Positions 1 through 14,400 of a stretch of 64,000 bases of DNA are shown here, piece by piece (the stretch's first letter is position 1; each line of letters starts with the position of its first letter). The notes under the pieces were generated by a model that ran no database searches, was not told where the DNA came from, and worked only from the letters and a program-made list of their open reading frames with translations. The translations under genes and the position numbers were made by a program. The DNA is from Ischnura elegans (lineage: Eukaryota; Arthropoda; Insecta; Odonata; Coenagrionidae), in NCBI RefSeq assembly GCF_921293095.1, contig NC_060246.1:14526001-14590000 (forward strand). The letters are read 5' to 3'.

Positions 1-1439
1 GAAGATGTACCGTAAAACGAACAGACGGCGTCAGTAACACCGGAAACGCTTAATTGCGTACCAGAGTTCATTCTGGGAAACGATATAAGTTTTCGCTGCT
101 TACAAAGTACTCAACAACAGATATGTTCTGAAACCATTAAATTCGGATCGTATGTACGTATTAGAATAAAATAAGGCTCTTTTATAGTAGCAAAAAGTCA
201 TTCTTGGAAGAGATACTTTTAGAAAGATAAACCCATTTCTCAATTTATAGCGCAAAAAAGGAGCAGGGAGTAAAGGTGTTCTGAAAATTATAAAAATACT
301 TCGTTAGTACTAAACTGATGGGTTACATCAGCTTAGAGCCGCAAATAATTATGACGCAACCCTAAAAGCTCTCTCTCTCTCTTGTGCTATGAACCCGAAA
401 TCCGCACTCAAAATAGAGCCCCGGTCATACCACATTTCAGAAAGCTGGGACTCTGCCACGACAATATAGCTGTCATTATAATGGACAGAATCAGCTCACT
501 GAAAGGGGAAGATCTCACTGAAAATCTTATCACCATATCCCACTGACCTTCGTAAATAATATAACATCGATATTATTCTGAACTGATTTAAATGTTTCAT
601 TAAAAAAATGAGAACATTCATAGCCGAAAGTACTTTCTGAGCCAAGAATTCAACGAAGCTCACAACACATTTAAAAATTTTGACACAAAGAAGCCTTTCA
701 AGAATTCAAAAATACAGAAGGAAGAGGAAAGCAGAACAAAGGTGATGAAAGACTGATTCAATACAAGAATCGGATCATCCAGATGATTTCCACATCAATG
801 CAAGAATTCACACCTTATTTAATGTGGCTTAAGCTTACCATATTTCCGACACGTAAATACAGTATAACAGGGCTTTTTCTAATTTTTCCTATCATCATTC
901 CCAAATACCCCAACTTCTCAAACTGATAATGTAATAGTATTAAACACGGGGAGTTTATGTTAAACGTAAACTGGTAACATTAAAAGAGAATATTAAACGC
1001 TGAGGTCATTTGAAACAACTCTCGTCCAGCACACACTCGTTTACATCGGTTCCAATACAATTTCATGCAACGCGGTTTTTTCAATATCTCGAGCCCCAAA
1101 AACTTCTTGATACTCTAAAGCGTCCATTATGTAATCCCATAATCATCAGAAATACTGAGATGCGCTTAAATGTGAAAAGCCCCTTTTTTGAGTCACTAAA
1201 TGTGTTGGTGTCACTAAGCAGTGGCACCCGAGTTTCATGGAATACCATAATATCCTCGTCCTTCTAAGAAAAGAAACAGTCCTTTTAAATCAAAGACTCC
1301 AATGCTTCCAGTGAATATTATTAGCAAATAACTGACCCGCAGAAGGATGATGTGATGGATATCAATTATACCTATCCGCAAACGAACCCTTGATTAGGCT
1401 TTTAGCGAATGATCTGAATAATTCTCACATCAGACGTGA

Positions 1440-2080
1440 AGGTCGTCGTTAAGAACTACGATGGCGGAGTGGGCCCATAGTGGTGACCGTTCGCTACCAA
1501 CAGCAAGCAATGGCCTCAGAATGCTCAGAGCGAGTGTGAGGGAGGGAGAAAGGAGATTGCGCGGAGTTTCCACCGGGATGACCCGCATCTACTACGGGAG
1601 GAGGGAAGGGGGGGGAGAGGGAGGAGGCGTGGGAGTGGCTCTCCTCTACCCCCGAAAGGAACACGTGGGCGGGCCGAGGCGCGGGGGGGCAAGAGGGGGC
1701 GGCCGGGGGCGACCGCGCCGGGGCACCGGGGCGACTGGTGGCGGAAACGTGCCCCTGGGGACCGGGGCCGCGGCGCACGCGACCCCCAAGTGTCCTAGGC
1801 CCGCCGATTTGACCACAGGTGAGGACGCGAGGAGAGCACAGCCGGCGGCGAGGGGGGGAGCGGCGGGGTGCCACTCGAACAGGGACATGACCGAGAAAGA
1901 GCGGGTTCCGAGAGGAGAGGGATTTCAGGTGGAAAGCAGGGGGAGGGGAGAGAGCGCCGAGGCAGTGCGGGCGCAGCGGCAGTAGTACGCAAGAAAAGGC
2001 ACCGCAGCGCGTTTGTTTTGCATAAACGCAGGGAGGAGGCGCGGAGTAGCGAAGGAAAGTAGGAGGCGAGGGGGAGTCGA
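1440..2080. promoter_or_regulatory. CpG island inside zip intron 1
   Basis: The core (about 1640-1850) is extremely GC-rich and CpG-dense, unlike its AT-rich flanks. It contains an E-box CACGTG (near 1662), GC-box-like GGGCGG runs and long G-rich runs on the plus strand. Overlapping open frames on both strands here are a by-product of few AT-rich stop codons and show no recognisable domain. A good plus-strand splice donor (CACAG followed by GTGAGG) lies near 1817. Together these fit an intronic enhancer or an alternative promoter, possibly of an antisense transcript. This is inference; no core-promoter motif is decisive. Confidence 0.4.
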
Positions 2081-3359
2081 AAAAACGCAACGCGCGCGAT
2101 AAAAAAGATGTACGGAACGAAACGAGCCGCTCTCCTCCAAGCACATTCCTTCCATTCATTAAAGCCTTGCGCAGTGTTCATGCAAGCAGGAAATCCCAGA
2201 GTTGTAGACGACGACACGAAATATTTGCTGACCGTTGACTTGTACGGCTGGCAATAATTTCAGCTCGGCACTAGTCCGTGCTGACGTGTCGGCCAATGTC
2301 GCCCCACAACAGACACGCGGAGAGCGTAGTTCCACTCATCGGAGAAGGAATTTATAACGGTACTGCGCAAGCTCCTAAATGTGGACAAATATCAATGTTA
2401 CCCATTCTTGCGACAAGGAACTCTTAAGCATTTTGAAGAGCACACCTACCATACTACGTCTCAGTATATCCTACACTATAAATAATTGGACATAAGATCC
2501 AATTCATGAACTTATATCTGCGATTACCACCATCATACTATTTTCCCACAAATCTATCACATATTTTATTATTATTATAGAATCTCCGAAGTACTTTTTA
2601 GCTCTGCTTCTAAAAAAGTTGAAGATAGATTGAAGAACATCGCAAACCCATCAAGCAGGTCGGAGACCGAGCACCTCTTACATCCACGCAAGATGTAAAT
2701 GACAATTAGCTGAGTAATTTCAATTGAGCAATCTCTTTCCTCTGTGTTCGTCATTAGAAGCAAAAAAAATAGAGCACAGGTAAAAGACATCCTTCCTGGC
2801 TTCCTTCCTCTGCCACAAAATATTTTCCCAATTCTATCTCGTGATGCAACCTCGGTCATCTTCCCAAAAACGCAACCAGGATAAAGTCTCGTTGGCATTT
2901 CCGTCAGATTGTTTACAAGACATAAACGGAAGTCTCGAGAAAATGTACTTCCGCGAACACCATCCGAGTAGCAGAGCGAAAATTAGAGTCCCAACCTTGA
3001 TATAAGAAAAACAAATTAAGACTATGGTGAAAGTTTCCGCCTTAAACCTGTTGTACTTACTTAAATTGGCAATTGTCGGAATAATATAGAAGACAAAAGT
3101 GAAACGTAGGAAAAAATATTAACCGTTACACAGACACATTAATTCCCTACAACCCTTCCTGGTACTCCAGTTAATATGTCTGTATCATCCTTCACATCCG
3201 AACGTGAGTGGATCACAAAAGCGGCGAAGGGGGAGGAGCGGCAGAGATCAGCAGATCATTTAAAAACACGACAAAGCATTCACCGATTGAAGGAGATGCT
3301 GAATCCTTAAACTGAAACGCATAATTAAGCGAACATATCCATCCCACGTCAAAGTGATG

Positions 3360-3720
3360 CAATTAGAAGGAGGAGGAGGAGGGGCAAGGTGATCAAGAGG
3401 AACCGAAGAGACCCCTTCCACATGGTGATCAGACAATTAAATTAGCCACGTAGGAACGTGGGTCGAGGTCTGCATTTCAACTACGGCCTGCGTCAGTTGA
3501 GCATAGAAATAAGGAGGGATGTCCACCGCTCATGCATGCGAGTGATCCCGCCGCGGGTGTGAGTGAGGTGGAATGCGCTAAGTAGCCAAATAGAGAGGGG
3601 AGGATAGAGAAGGAGAGTGGGGAGGCGGTTGGGGTTGGGGGGGGGGGGGGGTGAGATGGCTCAAGGTCATTGGCAAGGGCATGCGAACAAAAGGCGGGGA
3701 GACTCCGCAAACTATAATAC
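3360..3720. repeat. Purine-rich, G-rich intronic block with (GGA)n and G15
   Basis: A GGA-repeat tract lies at about 3367-3385. A run of 15 G lies at 3637-3651, preceded by GGTTGGGGTT. The plus strand is G/A-rich throughout, so the zip sense strand is C/T-rich. The G-runs could form a quadruplex on the plus strand. No coding potential was recognised. Confidence 0.5.
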
Positions 3721-5559
3721 CCAAAGTTACACGGCAATGAGGAATCGATAACTACAGAAACACTACCGCACGGAAAGATCTCATCTAAGTAATTTTCACG
3801 GAAATTAATTTAAAGGAACAATGAAGCACCACAGCAAAAGCAGATTGAACGAATTATATACGCGGGTATAACTACAGACAGCTATGCAAAGCTGGTAGTC
3901 GTTTACTTGCCGAAGCCAACTCCCAAATATTAACTAACATCAAGTACATACGAACATTATAATGATACTGTTGCGATTTCAATCGGAGAATTCGAGACGA
4001 TATCAACTCGGGAATCGTCCCCGAGTTTAAAATCAAGATTACGAAAAATGGTTTAAAAGACGAGCATTCTTAGAGCTTATTCCCCAACTCAAATAGAATG
4101 ACTAGAAAAAAATGGAATACTGTGAGCAAAACTTGTGTTAAACGAAACGAGTGATTAAAAATGTAACCGAAAATTACTTTCACAACAAAATAGAGGGAGC
4201 CCCGGTTAAAAAAATAAACTGGATATTTCAATTCATTACAACAGCACGAGTATAATATGACGCCTTGGAAAAGACTTTCCCTTGAGTTTTACACCCAAAA
4301 ACCGCATATAAAGATTATATCTCAGGGTAACATTTGGACCCATAATTTTTCCCTTGATGCGAATAAAGACTGGACACTTCTCGCTCATCGGTAAAATCTC
4401 CCTAATCCCGACCCTACACCATAAATTAATATCCCTGACACAGGACACGGAAAGGAATAATGGACGACATTAAATACGCTTGAAGAGATTAATAGGGATT
4501 ATATAAAATGAAAAATTTCTAGCCAAAGAGACAGAAGAATATGCGGTTCTAAAACAACATCTAGCATACCAAACCAGAAACAAAAAGCAAAACACACCAA
4601 GCAAGCTTGAGAAATCGATGTCGCAAGAGCAGTGATTAGAATTTTGATCACCTTCGAGAATTTGAAACGTCCAAGGAAAACGCCGATCCACAGCAGACGG
4701 GTTTGAGTTTTCTGATAAGCTTCATTATCAATTCGATGAATAAATCACATCCCAAGGATTCGACTGATTTCCATTGAATTTAAACAAAATCCAAGAGCGT
4801 TTCGAGACAACAAACGCATATAAGTAAACGTGGAGAAAGGTTTTCGTCACTAGAGCTAATGCAATTCTGCGCAGAACACACAAATATGGAATATACAAGA
4901 CTGAAGTCTCTTGGACATCGACAGGTTTTACTGACACGTACGAACTTTGCAGAAACAAGAAAAGACGACATGATTTGTTTCAATGAGCCTTGCTTTATAC
5001 AAATGCCGAGGACACACACATTTGTGTCACGCCTGTAGTGCCACTTTCTAGTTGTTTTTAAGTGACTCGATGGAGCTTTAAGAATGACAGAAGAGGTCAA
5101 GGAACTAAAAACAAATAGTAACTTTTAGGAGCTCACTTCATTATAAATGATTCCTTAACTGGTCGGATGCTTCACCTTCTACAGTAAGAGAAGAAAAACC
5201 TCTATTCAGGTAAATGCTTATACTATGTAACACCTATTGTAAAAGCTGTTGTTAAGCGATACTGTAATTACCTCACTTATGCAGCAAGAGGGCGGGACTG
5301 GAGTAATGAGAACAAGTGCAGCTCATTAGACGCAAACAGATGGCCGAGCATTTGGTAAACATTTAAGCAGAAAACAGCATTCAGAGTCGTTACCCAAAAC
5401 AAAAAGTGGCAGGACACGATAGACCATGAAATTATATTCGTAATATGCTGCCATAAACCTTAACAAAGGATCGCCACACCTATGAGTGAGCATTCCGGAA
5501 GAAATCGCGTAAAACGCAAAGAGATAGCGCCGTGTGAACGAGGAATCTTGTTGAAGCCA

Positions 5560-5850
5560 ACGAGACGGAAAGAGCAGAAGATGGGGGTGGAGGGCATTGC
5601 ATTGGGGGAGATCAAATGAGACGGCAAAAATGACAGGTTGATGTGAGGTGGAAGGTAAGTCGGCTGGAGGGGGCGTGGGGGTTGATCGGAGAGGTATCGT
5701 GAGAGCGACGAGGGAAACAGATGGGGAGGAGGCGGAAAAAAAAGAAATGCGGACACCGCAGAGGAGACACGCAGTGGGAATCCGCCTTTTTTGGGCATAT
5801 AATACCCGCCTGGTCACGGGCGTCACCAAGGAGAAGAGGTGACGGTGGAG
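5560..5850. promoter_or_regulatory. GC-rich, CpG-dense island in zip intron 1
   Basis: A second block of high GC and CpG with plus-strand purine bias (GGAGGGGGCG-type runs). The overlapping minus-strand open frames of 112-210 codons are proline/serine-rich low-complexity translations of this block, with no recognisable family. It is possibly a regulatory element; nothing in the sequence proves a function. Confidence 0.3.
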
Positions 5851-8800
5851 ATGATGGCGTATAACAAGCCAAGCGATGCCGAGGAGCGTGAGACACCCGA
5901 TACCTTGACCCGATTGAATGCCAATCGAAGAAGGCAATTTCTCCCGAGATATTTTCATTTCTCAACCCGTTGGCGCCAATAGCTCACCGATAAATAGTTT
6001 CCAGGAGTCATTATTTTCACCGACAAAATTAGGCAACAGATAAGTATTCGGGAGCTAACTTCCAACAACACTTTCAACATTTTCCCGCAATAAAAGCTGG
6101 TCTCGTTATACCCCACGCAATTACTTGGCCGAGGGAAATAAACACAAAGAGATTCAATCTCTGCACTGACCACGAAAATTGATACGAATTTATAGGTTTC
6201 GTGCAATTTCTCTGGCTTAATTCACCCCCCAATTCCGCCCAGAAACAGCAGAAAAAAAGGAATTGACTATCAAAATGAAACTGCCATAAAAATATCATAA
6301 TTTACAAGATAATCGTCAAAAAATGACTTCTCAACTAGATGATTATCATTATGGAAACATAACTAGGGAAAACATAGATCTTTAGGTGTCCACACGGAGC
6401 TCCTCCGAGAGCTTCATGACGTATCTGTGATATCTAGAAAACGATCACAAGCGCTAAGAGAAGTAATGATATCACAGGGTCCTCTAATTTCGAAGTCGCA
6501 AATCTATAAGCAAACTTAAACATCATTTCTGAATAAAAAGTATCCAACAGGATTAAGTTTTCCTCAAGCAGTAAATAAAACGGAATAACTAAAAGAGAAA
6601 AAATAATAAGATTCATAAAAAGTAGCACCATTCGCATACATATCGCAATAAAAATTATCCACAACAAATGGTATTATTTCACCGCCAAAAGAGCACCGCC
6701 GAAAGAGATCTTAGGCCGCAGGTGGATAGGACGGAGCGCGTATTTAATTACGTATTAAGAGTTGGTGTTTGCATTTGAGTGAGAGCAAGAGGTAATGACT
6801 TGCAAAATGACAAATCATGGCATTTACATTCATTAAGTCCTCTCAGGAACTCAGTAACTTTGAACAACATGGTACATGAGAACGTAAAGGAAAGACCAAG
6901 TGCTATGGACGACTGAAACACTCGTCGTAAGAGACGGAAAAGTAAATCCAAAAGCCCGCTAAAATCAGATAAATTTTCCATTAATAAATGCATCGCAAGT
7001 CTCATCAGCGTGATAGCCTGAAGCGTGGGCAGTGTCTCTAGTGGATTGGACTCGGAATACATTCTTCGGGTGGAAAATGCATATGAACGGGAATGGCAAA
7101 AACAATGGCATAACACCAAAACTATGCTTATCTGTGTGCATAACTTAACGTTATTAAATCTTAACCCTACTTCAATCTTAATCGCGATTATCATGAAACA
7201 GCAAATGAAATTCGAATATAAAAACCACTGTTTTGAAGCTGATATCTCATTCGAAGATATCAAGATGTTGCCGAGTCCTCAAGTAAAATAAAACATCGAT
7301 GAAATATTCCCAAGGAAACCTAAAACATCTTGGATTTTCGTGATAAGTAATAATTGGAGTGGCGGTATATAAATACATGGGTTCGAACAAAAAAGGAAGG
7401 TTATGCTGTTAACCGCTACAGGATCAACGTAAGAGGCCCCCGCAGCCGCCCACCGCGAAGGACAACTACGCCAGAACATCCGAATTCGGGCAATGGACGA
7501 TTGGAACGAGTGGGAGTGAGGTGGGCGGCAGGTAACGGACTTGGGAAGGTAACCCAAGTCGCAAACCCTTTAGCGCTAATCAGCGCCGCTATGGACGACC
7601 AGGTGGGCCCGATTTTTTTGGATGCCTAGGAACAGCAAAGAGTGACTCATCCCATCCCCTTCATGGACCTATTTACAGCTGAAGTTCACTCCCGCATGCG
7701 AAAGAGAGAGGGACCTCACAGAACAAAACAGCACCAAGAGATCCCATTAAACTACAAACAATATGTCTGTCCATTTTTATATATATTATTACCAGTGAAT
7801 AATTACACTGTTCACATACCTACGATTATCATAAATCATTCTCGATGGGAATGAGCAGTATATTACTTACGTTTTAGCACGATCAAACACATGAACGACC
7901 ACGAGAATGGGCAACTAAGCGGAAACGATTTCCGGAATGGCGAAAAAAAAAAGTTGAACACGAAAGGTCAGTTATCTCAGAGAGGTCATGCAGAAGTGTT
8001 TAAGTTTAGGCACCTGAGTGTCGTTGAGTCACAATCCCAAAACTTTACCACGAAATTCATCTAACTAATGAGAGTAATTTGTAAATGTAAAAGCACAAAG
8101 ACAGCTACGTAAAAAAAACAAAGTATAAACAATCAAGTGTCAAAGGCAGCAATTATGGATTCTTTAAGATGTTACCGAATATAACAAGACTTTTTTTAAT
8201 GAAATAACTTCATCAGCCGGTATATTATATTCCAACCACCATAGAATTAGATGCTACATCAATTACAAAAAATACTGGCCTTCGTCAGGAATGCTACCTC
8301 ATTAAGGAACAAATTACATGCAACATTTGCCACGCAATATAAAATGACAGACGAAAAAATTCAAGCCATATTTTCTCGTAAATAAAACTGTATGCTCCCT
8401 TTTACTCAACGCTAATACACGGCTCTAAATCATTTTTTTGACGTGAGCTTCGAATTCGTTCGTTATTCCAGCTAGTCAGGTATGAGCAAAGATTTACTCA
8501 GGAACGTGTCTGCCTCCATTGTACAGACCAACGGGTGCGGTTGACAAGTCGTGAGATGAAAACAGCTTAATTTAAATAGCTTTCCCTTTGGCATAAGAAG
8601 TGCGCACTGAATGTGAGCACTGACGGGTTATAAGGGAAAGTCAAGTTTGAATAATTTCCAGCAAAAGGATCGAAGGCACAGCTTGGGCCCTAGAACATGC
8701 AGGGGATCCACTCCGTATTTGGTCAACAATTGCAGGCCTCGTCTTGGTCTCGGACAGCGCCGCCGAGAATGGAAGAAGTAAACGCGGCAAAGGGAAAGTG

Positions 8801-11800
8801 AGGTAAGCCTAGGCACACGATTAGCCGCGATTTCCACTAGATCCACCGCAGAGCATGGGGGTAAACTGATGGAGGGATTTCGCAATTCTTATACGCGATA
8901 GCTAACCATCTGGGATATAATAGAGTAACGATGAGAGAAATTACGGCGGAGTATTTCAAAAAGCTAGAACTTTAAGAGCTTTTACTTGTTTTGGAAAATA
9001 AAACTTAAGGTCGTAATTCTTACTGTTACTATCTTGAAAGATGTATTCCCTACAATTAGCAGCGACAATAGAGATCGCAATTATTTACGAAAACCCTATA
9101 TAAGGGAATATATGCCAGCTCGGAATAATGCTAGTGAAATATTAAGAAAATTGCCTCTGGTAGAAATTGGGTACATATCACTTTAAATCAATAGCTTGTG
9201 CACTTACTCGAAACACATTTTACGGGAGCGAAAAATGAAAAAGCTGTCTCTTTAATAAGGGTCCTAAGGCCATTTTACACGGGTAACGGAATTGCGCAAG
9301 TTAGAACTGCATTAATTTCTAAAATGGCGTGGAACTGCGCGAATGCATGACAGAAATTTGAACGGGCTATTTTGCCATCTCACGACCACGCATTCTCTCA
9401 TGTGTTCTAACAATTCACCGCTTTACAGAACGCAATTTTGACTGCGCCTTCGTACACACGTCAGATTGTGCAAGCACATGCCCCGTGAAAAAGGCGTTAA
9501 GGAAAATTATACGCAAAAAAAGTAATTTAAGGGGTAAATAAATATTCATACTAATAGCCCACATTAACAATGAATTAAAGACAACGATAGAAAATAGACA
9601 TATACAAACGATCATATTTTTATTGCCAAAGAGCACTATAATAGTAAAGAACACATGCAAACTAACGACATTACTATAATGTCTTCTCATTAAAAAGGTC
9701 TGACGCTGCTAGTTAACACCACGTAGTCGCACCTCAAAGGAACGTAGAGATAAATACAAATAATTCACGACGGTAACCAACCATACAAAAATGTAATTCC
9801 TAGTGTAAGGGATAGTTTGTTCAAATATCATAGTTTTGAAACCTTTTCCAATCTCAACTTTTTTCGAGTTCCACACAACAAATCCTCATTTTTTTAATGC
9901 TAGTTAATACTTTCACGACAGATATCTCGGAGACCCTTTTTCAAGGGAACCACCGAAGCATTACGTAAGACTATTGAGGAGGGAGGTGAGTTGGAATCCT
10001 CCAACTCAGACTGGCGAAGAAAGGAGTCGGGGGGTAGGAGATCCTCTTACATAAGAATTCACTTAGGCGTGATGTCGTTTTCGTATCGCTTCGCGATTAA
10101 CCAACAAAGAATATCCTATAACCGTTAGCATCCACAATTGATCTCTCGCATCAGCTCGTCCGAATTTTCCCCTCCCGGAGACATGCGGCTAAGCGCGCTC
10201 TCGTTACGAGCAGCTATCAATGCATCGTCAAGCTACAGTGCTAGAAAATAGACCCTAAGTGGTCGAACCTGCTTAATTCACGATTTCAGTTTTTAATCAT
10301 AATTATACTTATAATCATAGTCACTCATACACTACGCTCCATGTTTCGAAACACCGAGATTTTTTCGGTCGGGAGCTTCACGGACAGTCGACGAGGCCAG
10401 AGCATCGTGGACTTCGAGAGCTTTGAATGTACTGAGTGCCAACATATTAGCTGACACTACCCTGTCAATTACTCAAAACTACGGGTACGCATTTGATGAA
10501 CCACTGGAGCAAACAAAGGGCCATTCAAATTTCTAGTAGGAGAGCGGAATTTTAAACACAGTGGCCTCTCAAGCTAATATCCAAAATGTGGGGACGGCCC
10601 CCAGTAAATTACTCGATATAACCCAAGTGAAGCAGCAATCAAGACGTTTTTGAATTAGTAATGCCCGAAAAGAAACATCAACAATGATTACATCGTGCAC
10701 ATTTTTTAGCATGCACAGGTAAAAATGAATACGTAAAATATAAGTCGAGGTATTACTAATCACCAGGACGTAACCAAAAAGAAAAAAATATCATAAAACA
10801 ATTCCTGGGATAAATTTCGGATTTAATTATACTTCATAGTGATTTCAAAATATCCAAGAGAGTTTAAATATCGTTAGCTTCAAAAAATCGATTAGGAGCT
10901 CACCGTCAACCATTCATTTTTCTTTCACTTTTCTAATACCCGAATAAGGTGGGGCAGATGGACCCCCACAGAATTCTGGGAAAGCTACAGCAGCCAAAAG
11001 CTCTAAAAGATGGAGTGGGATAGGAAAATTCATCTCTAGGACATTAACATATATGTAACCAAAGAAAAACTAAATAAGTTCACAAATTTCTTCAACGACG
11101 GAGAACTTCCGAAAAAAAAGACAAATACTTGACACGATGAAATAATCTATCCATAACCACGCTTATAGTCTACGGTAAAACGATAATACCGTACTATTAA
11201 TCGCAAAGCCTAAATTGATATGAAAACGCCACAATTCATTGAGTTGAATTTTGTATTATTTTTCCAATTAATTTTCCAATAAAACCTTGAAAAATAGTTC
11301 TAACTTATAGTTGGTTAGGGTGGCTCCTCATGGTTCTTCCGAACTACATCGATGTCTTTGATCAAAATTGCAATTTAGAAGAACGCCCTATTGTATGAAA
11401 TGTCTTGTCTCGATAATTGTTAACAGGTAATAACGCTAAGGCAAATATGACAAAAAAGGAACGAAAATGCAATTCTCAGTCAGAATTATAAACGCAAACG
11501 AACCTTGCTCCAAAGTAGCGGGTCTAACCGTCCCACCCTTCTTTAGCGGTTCATTCACATCAAGGAAAAAATCGATTAGTCAGGGATAGGAGGCTCACTC
11601 GCCGAAAGCGCCGACTACAAGTGCTGATGAAATGGAAACCAACGCTTCAGAGCAAGAGAAGTCATTCATTGCTACAATCAAAAGCACCGCCTGCCGAAGC
11701 ACATCAAACAAACCTCACTGGCTTCCATTCCACAGCGAAACGCGAATGCCATGCGGGCAGGAAATCTGAACATTACACGTGAGAACTGACTTTCCTTCGA

Positions 11801-13819
11801 GATAACCCAAGACTCGCCATTTATCTGAATGCAAAATTTCACGCCTCAGCTACGCGGTAACTGCGAAAATGTTTGCCCAAATGGCGTCGGCAATTAGCAA
11901 CATAAACAACAGGAAAAAGTTTAAACCGGAGGCAAGACTTCCTGAAACGATGATCATCACAACAAAATTAACTGAGGTTATGTTAGTGCGATGACAAGTT
12001 CTATTGTTTTATGCTTAAAATTTATGTTCATTACCCCGAAAACAGCACTATTTGGCCTTTACATCGAGCGGGTTACATACATAATCTTAACCTCCGACCT
12101 TTGCTAGACTGTTTGAAGATAATTATACGAATTGGGCACAAAAAATACTTCCAGTTACACTTTCTAACACTTGAAGGTTATACACGTACTTCCTGGGTTT
12201 GCACCGTACCATTCTGACATGATTGCTTAATTTAAGTCCTTTACAACATTCTATATGCCCAAAGGCACAAGATTTTAATCGCAAAAACTTCCATCTACAT
12301 AACTACTATTATGGAATTCAATAGCCGATGGCGTTGCCAGACGGTGAGTTAAAGGAGTTATGCCATGAAACCACTGATCCCAATAGAAAATGATCTTTCA
12401 GAACGTACTAAAAATAAAAAAGGGTATTTTCGTCACTCCAAACTTGCAATAAGATACCTTGCAGCACCACCTTGATCAGTCGCTTCTTTCGTTTATTCGG
12501 TTTATTATATTTGACTTCCTCCAACTAAAGAGGATTATCGGATTATCAGCAGGGAATTATCGCTAAATCAGATATCAGAATGTCCTTATGACAGTTCACC
12601 GTTAATAAATACCATGATCGAATACTGGCACTTAGAAGTTCTCTCGAGTGAAATCAAAACACATAAAAAGACGCACTACTTAAACGTTTTCTACGGAATT
12701 AAACGACAATAATAATATGATGAACATAAAATGAGAAATTGGCCAAATTAGGGATACATTTATCAGATGACGCTCTTTTTCGTAACAATGAGAAACAATC
12801 AATCAAATCCTAGTGTTAACTATATACTCACAAAACAGGCGGAGCCAAAGAAAATGCCCCAGAAGAGACAAGTAGTCACAACAAAGGCGAGTAAGCCAAG
12901 AGCGTAGGGAGTTTCGAGGGAGTAATTCTAAGAGCAATTAATTTAAGACCAGTAGCGTAATAAATTGGCGAAGGATAAGTAACTAGTTTACAAGACCGAG
13001 GTTCCGAGACGGCGTCATTTACGCACGAGCGACAACTCTGAGTTAAGGACTATCGTAATTTATCTACACCACCAGTCGAAAAGTGTGGACATATATTAAT
13101 TGCATGGAGCCCAAATGACAAGTGGCGTGAAAAAAATGTCCAATAGACAAATATTTACGCACGACAACATCACCAGAGATTATCATTTCGCGGATTGAAG
13201 TAAGTGACTTGCTACAATATGGTACCCTTACAAAAACTGGTCGATCATAAGTAGGGTGGTTTGTTTTACGAGATATCTGCGGGGCCATTGGGAAAATAGA
13301 GTGGGCTATCCGGTAATTACAAATTTACCGCTAGGGTGCATGATTGATTGGAAAGAGAAGAAAGACGAAATCTTGGCTTTTGTCAAACAGAAAAGTTACT
13401 TATTTTCGTAATAAGAATATAAACGCTAAATTTGAAAACCATGGTCGGTAAAAATATGCTCTGTGAGTATAAATTATGACAAAAACCCATACTCATAGTC
13501 ATTAACCACTTAGAGACGTAATAGCAAACAATTATAACTCAAAAGAGGGCTATCATTACGTCTAAACAACCAATCTTGGACAAATAAACATTAGAACAAA
13601 GAAAAACAACACTTGGAAAACATCAAAATTTGGTCGATATCGTTTTAAGAGCATGGATCAACGCAGGTCGTTAATATTCCAGCATTAACCACGAATTTTC
13701 AATTTCAAAAATTGAAAGAGACAACAGGATCGGGGATTTTAGTTCATGAATACATTATGAAGAGCACCGATTCCTCATCCGACACTAAGTAAAAATGTAA
13801 AGGAATCCTGAGAGAGAGA

Positions 13820-14400
13820 ATGGTTTGTATTCCTCGCAGCGGCAATGACAGCCGCGGGGAAGTGGGGGAGCGGAGCATTAAGAATTTGATAAAGGCGAAA
13901 ATAAAAAAAAAGGCAGAAAGAGCTAACGACAGCCACCCTTCCCCAACCGTTCCTCGGCGCCTGCACAAGGGATGGAAGTATTCGGAGGGAATCGGAGGAG
14001 GGGTTGGGGGGTTTTAAATCAACTAACTCCCTGCAGAAGTGAGAGCCTTCCGCCGTATCAGTCTCGCGCCACAAAGGGGAGGTTTGTGCGGTAGAGGGAT
14101 CTTAGCACCGTTCGCAACAGGCGGAAGGGGAGGAGAGGAGGAATGATTCCGCCTGGAGCGCGTACAAAGGGCACGGCTGTGCGGGACCAGGGGGGTGGGA
14201 GCGGTCAGGTGCACCGGCGGCTGCGAGTGACTCATCCCAGCGACGGAGAGATATGCAAAACAGCCGGGGCAAAAAAAAATGAGAGGGACCGCCGTTGGAG
14301 AGGGAAAGAGGTAATAAAGGGTAGGGCCGAGAGCCACGCCATAATTACCCTCCTAACGGAGACGAAATGCGGACAACACAGCCTATTATCGAGCGTAAAT
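13820..14400. promoter_or_regulatory. GC-rich island with AP-1-like site in zip intron 1
   Basis: A CpG-dense, G-rich block of about 0.6 kb. At 14225-14239 it carries the 15-mer GAGTGACTCATCCCA, containing the AP-1/TRE consensus TGACTCA. The identical 15-mer occurs at 7640-7654 in the same intron. The AP-1 consensus is established; its use here as an enhancer site is inference. Confidence 0.35.

Noticed and set aside
1461..2217. Overlapping open frames on both strands, up to 221 codons
   Set aside because: They lie in a CpG island where stop codons are rare; translations are low-complexity (G/R- or P/S-rich) and carry no domain.
5326..5965. Minus-strand open frames of 112-210 codons
   Set aside because: Proline/serine-rich translations of a GC-rich purine block, overlapping in several frames. 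No family and no splice-consistent link to zip.
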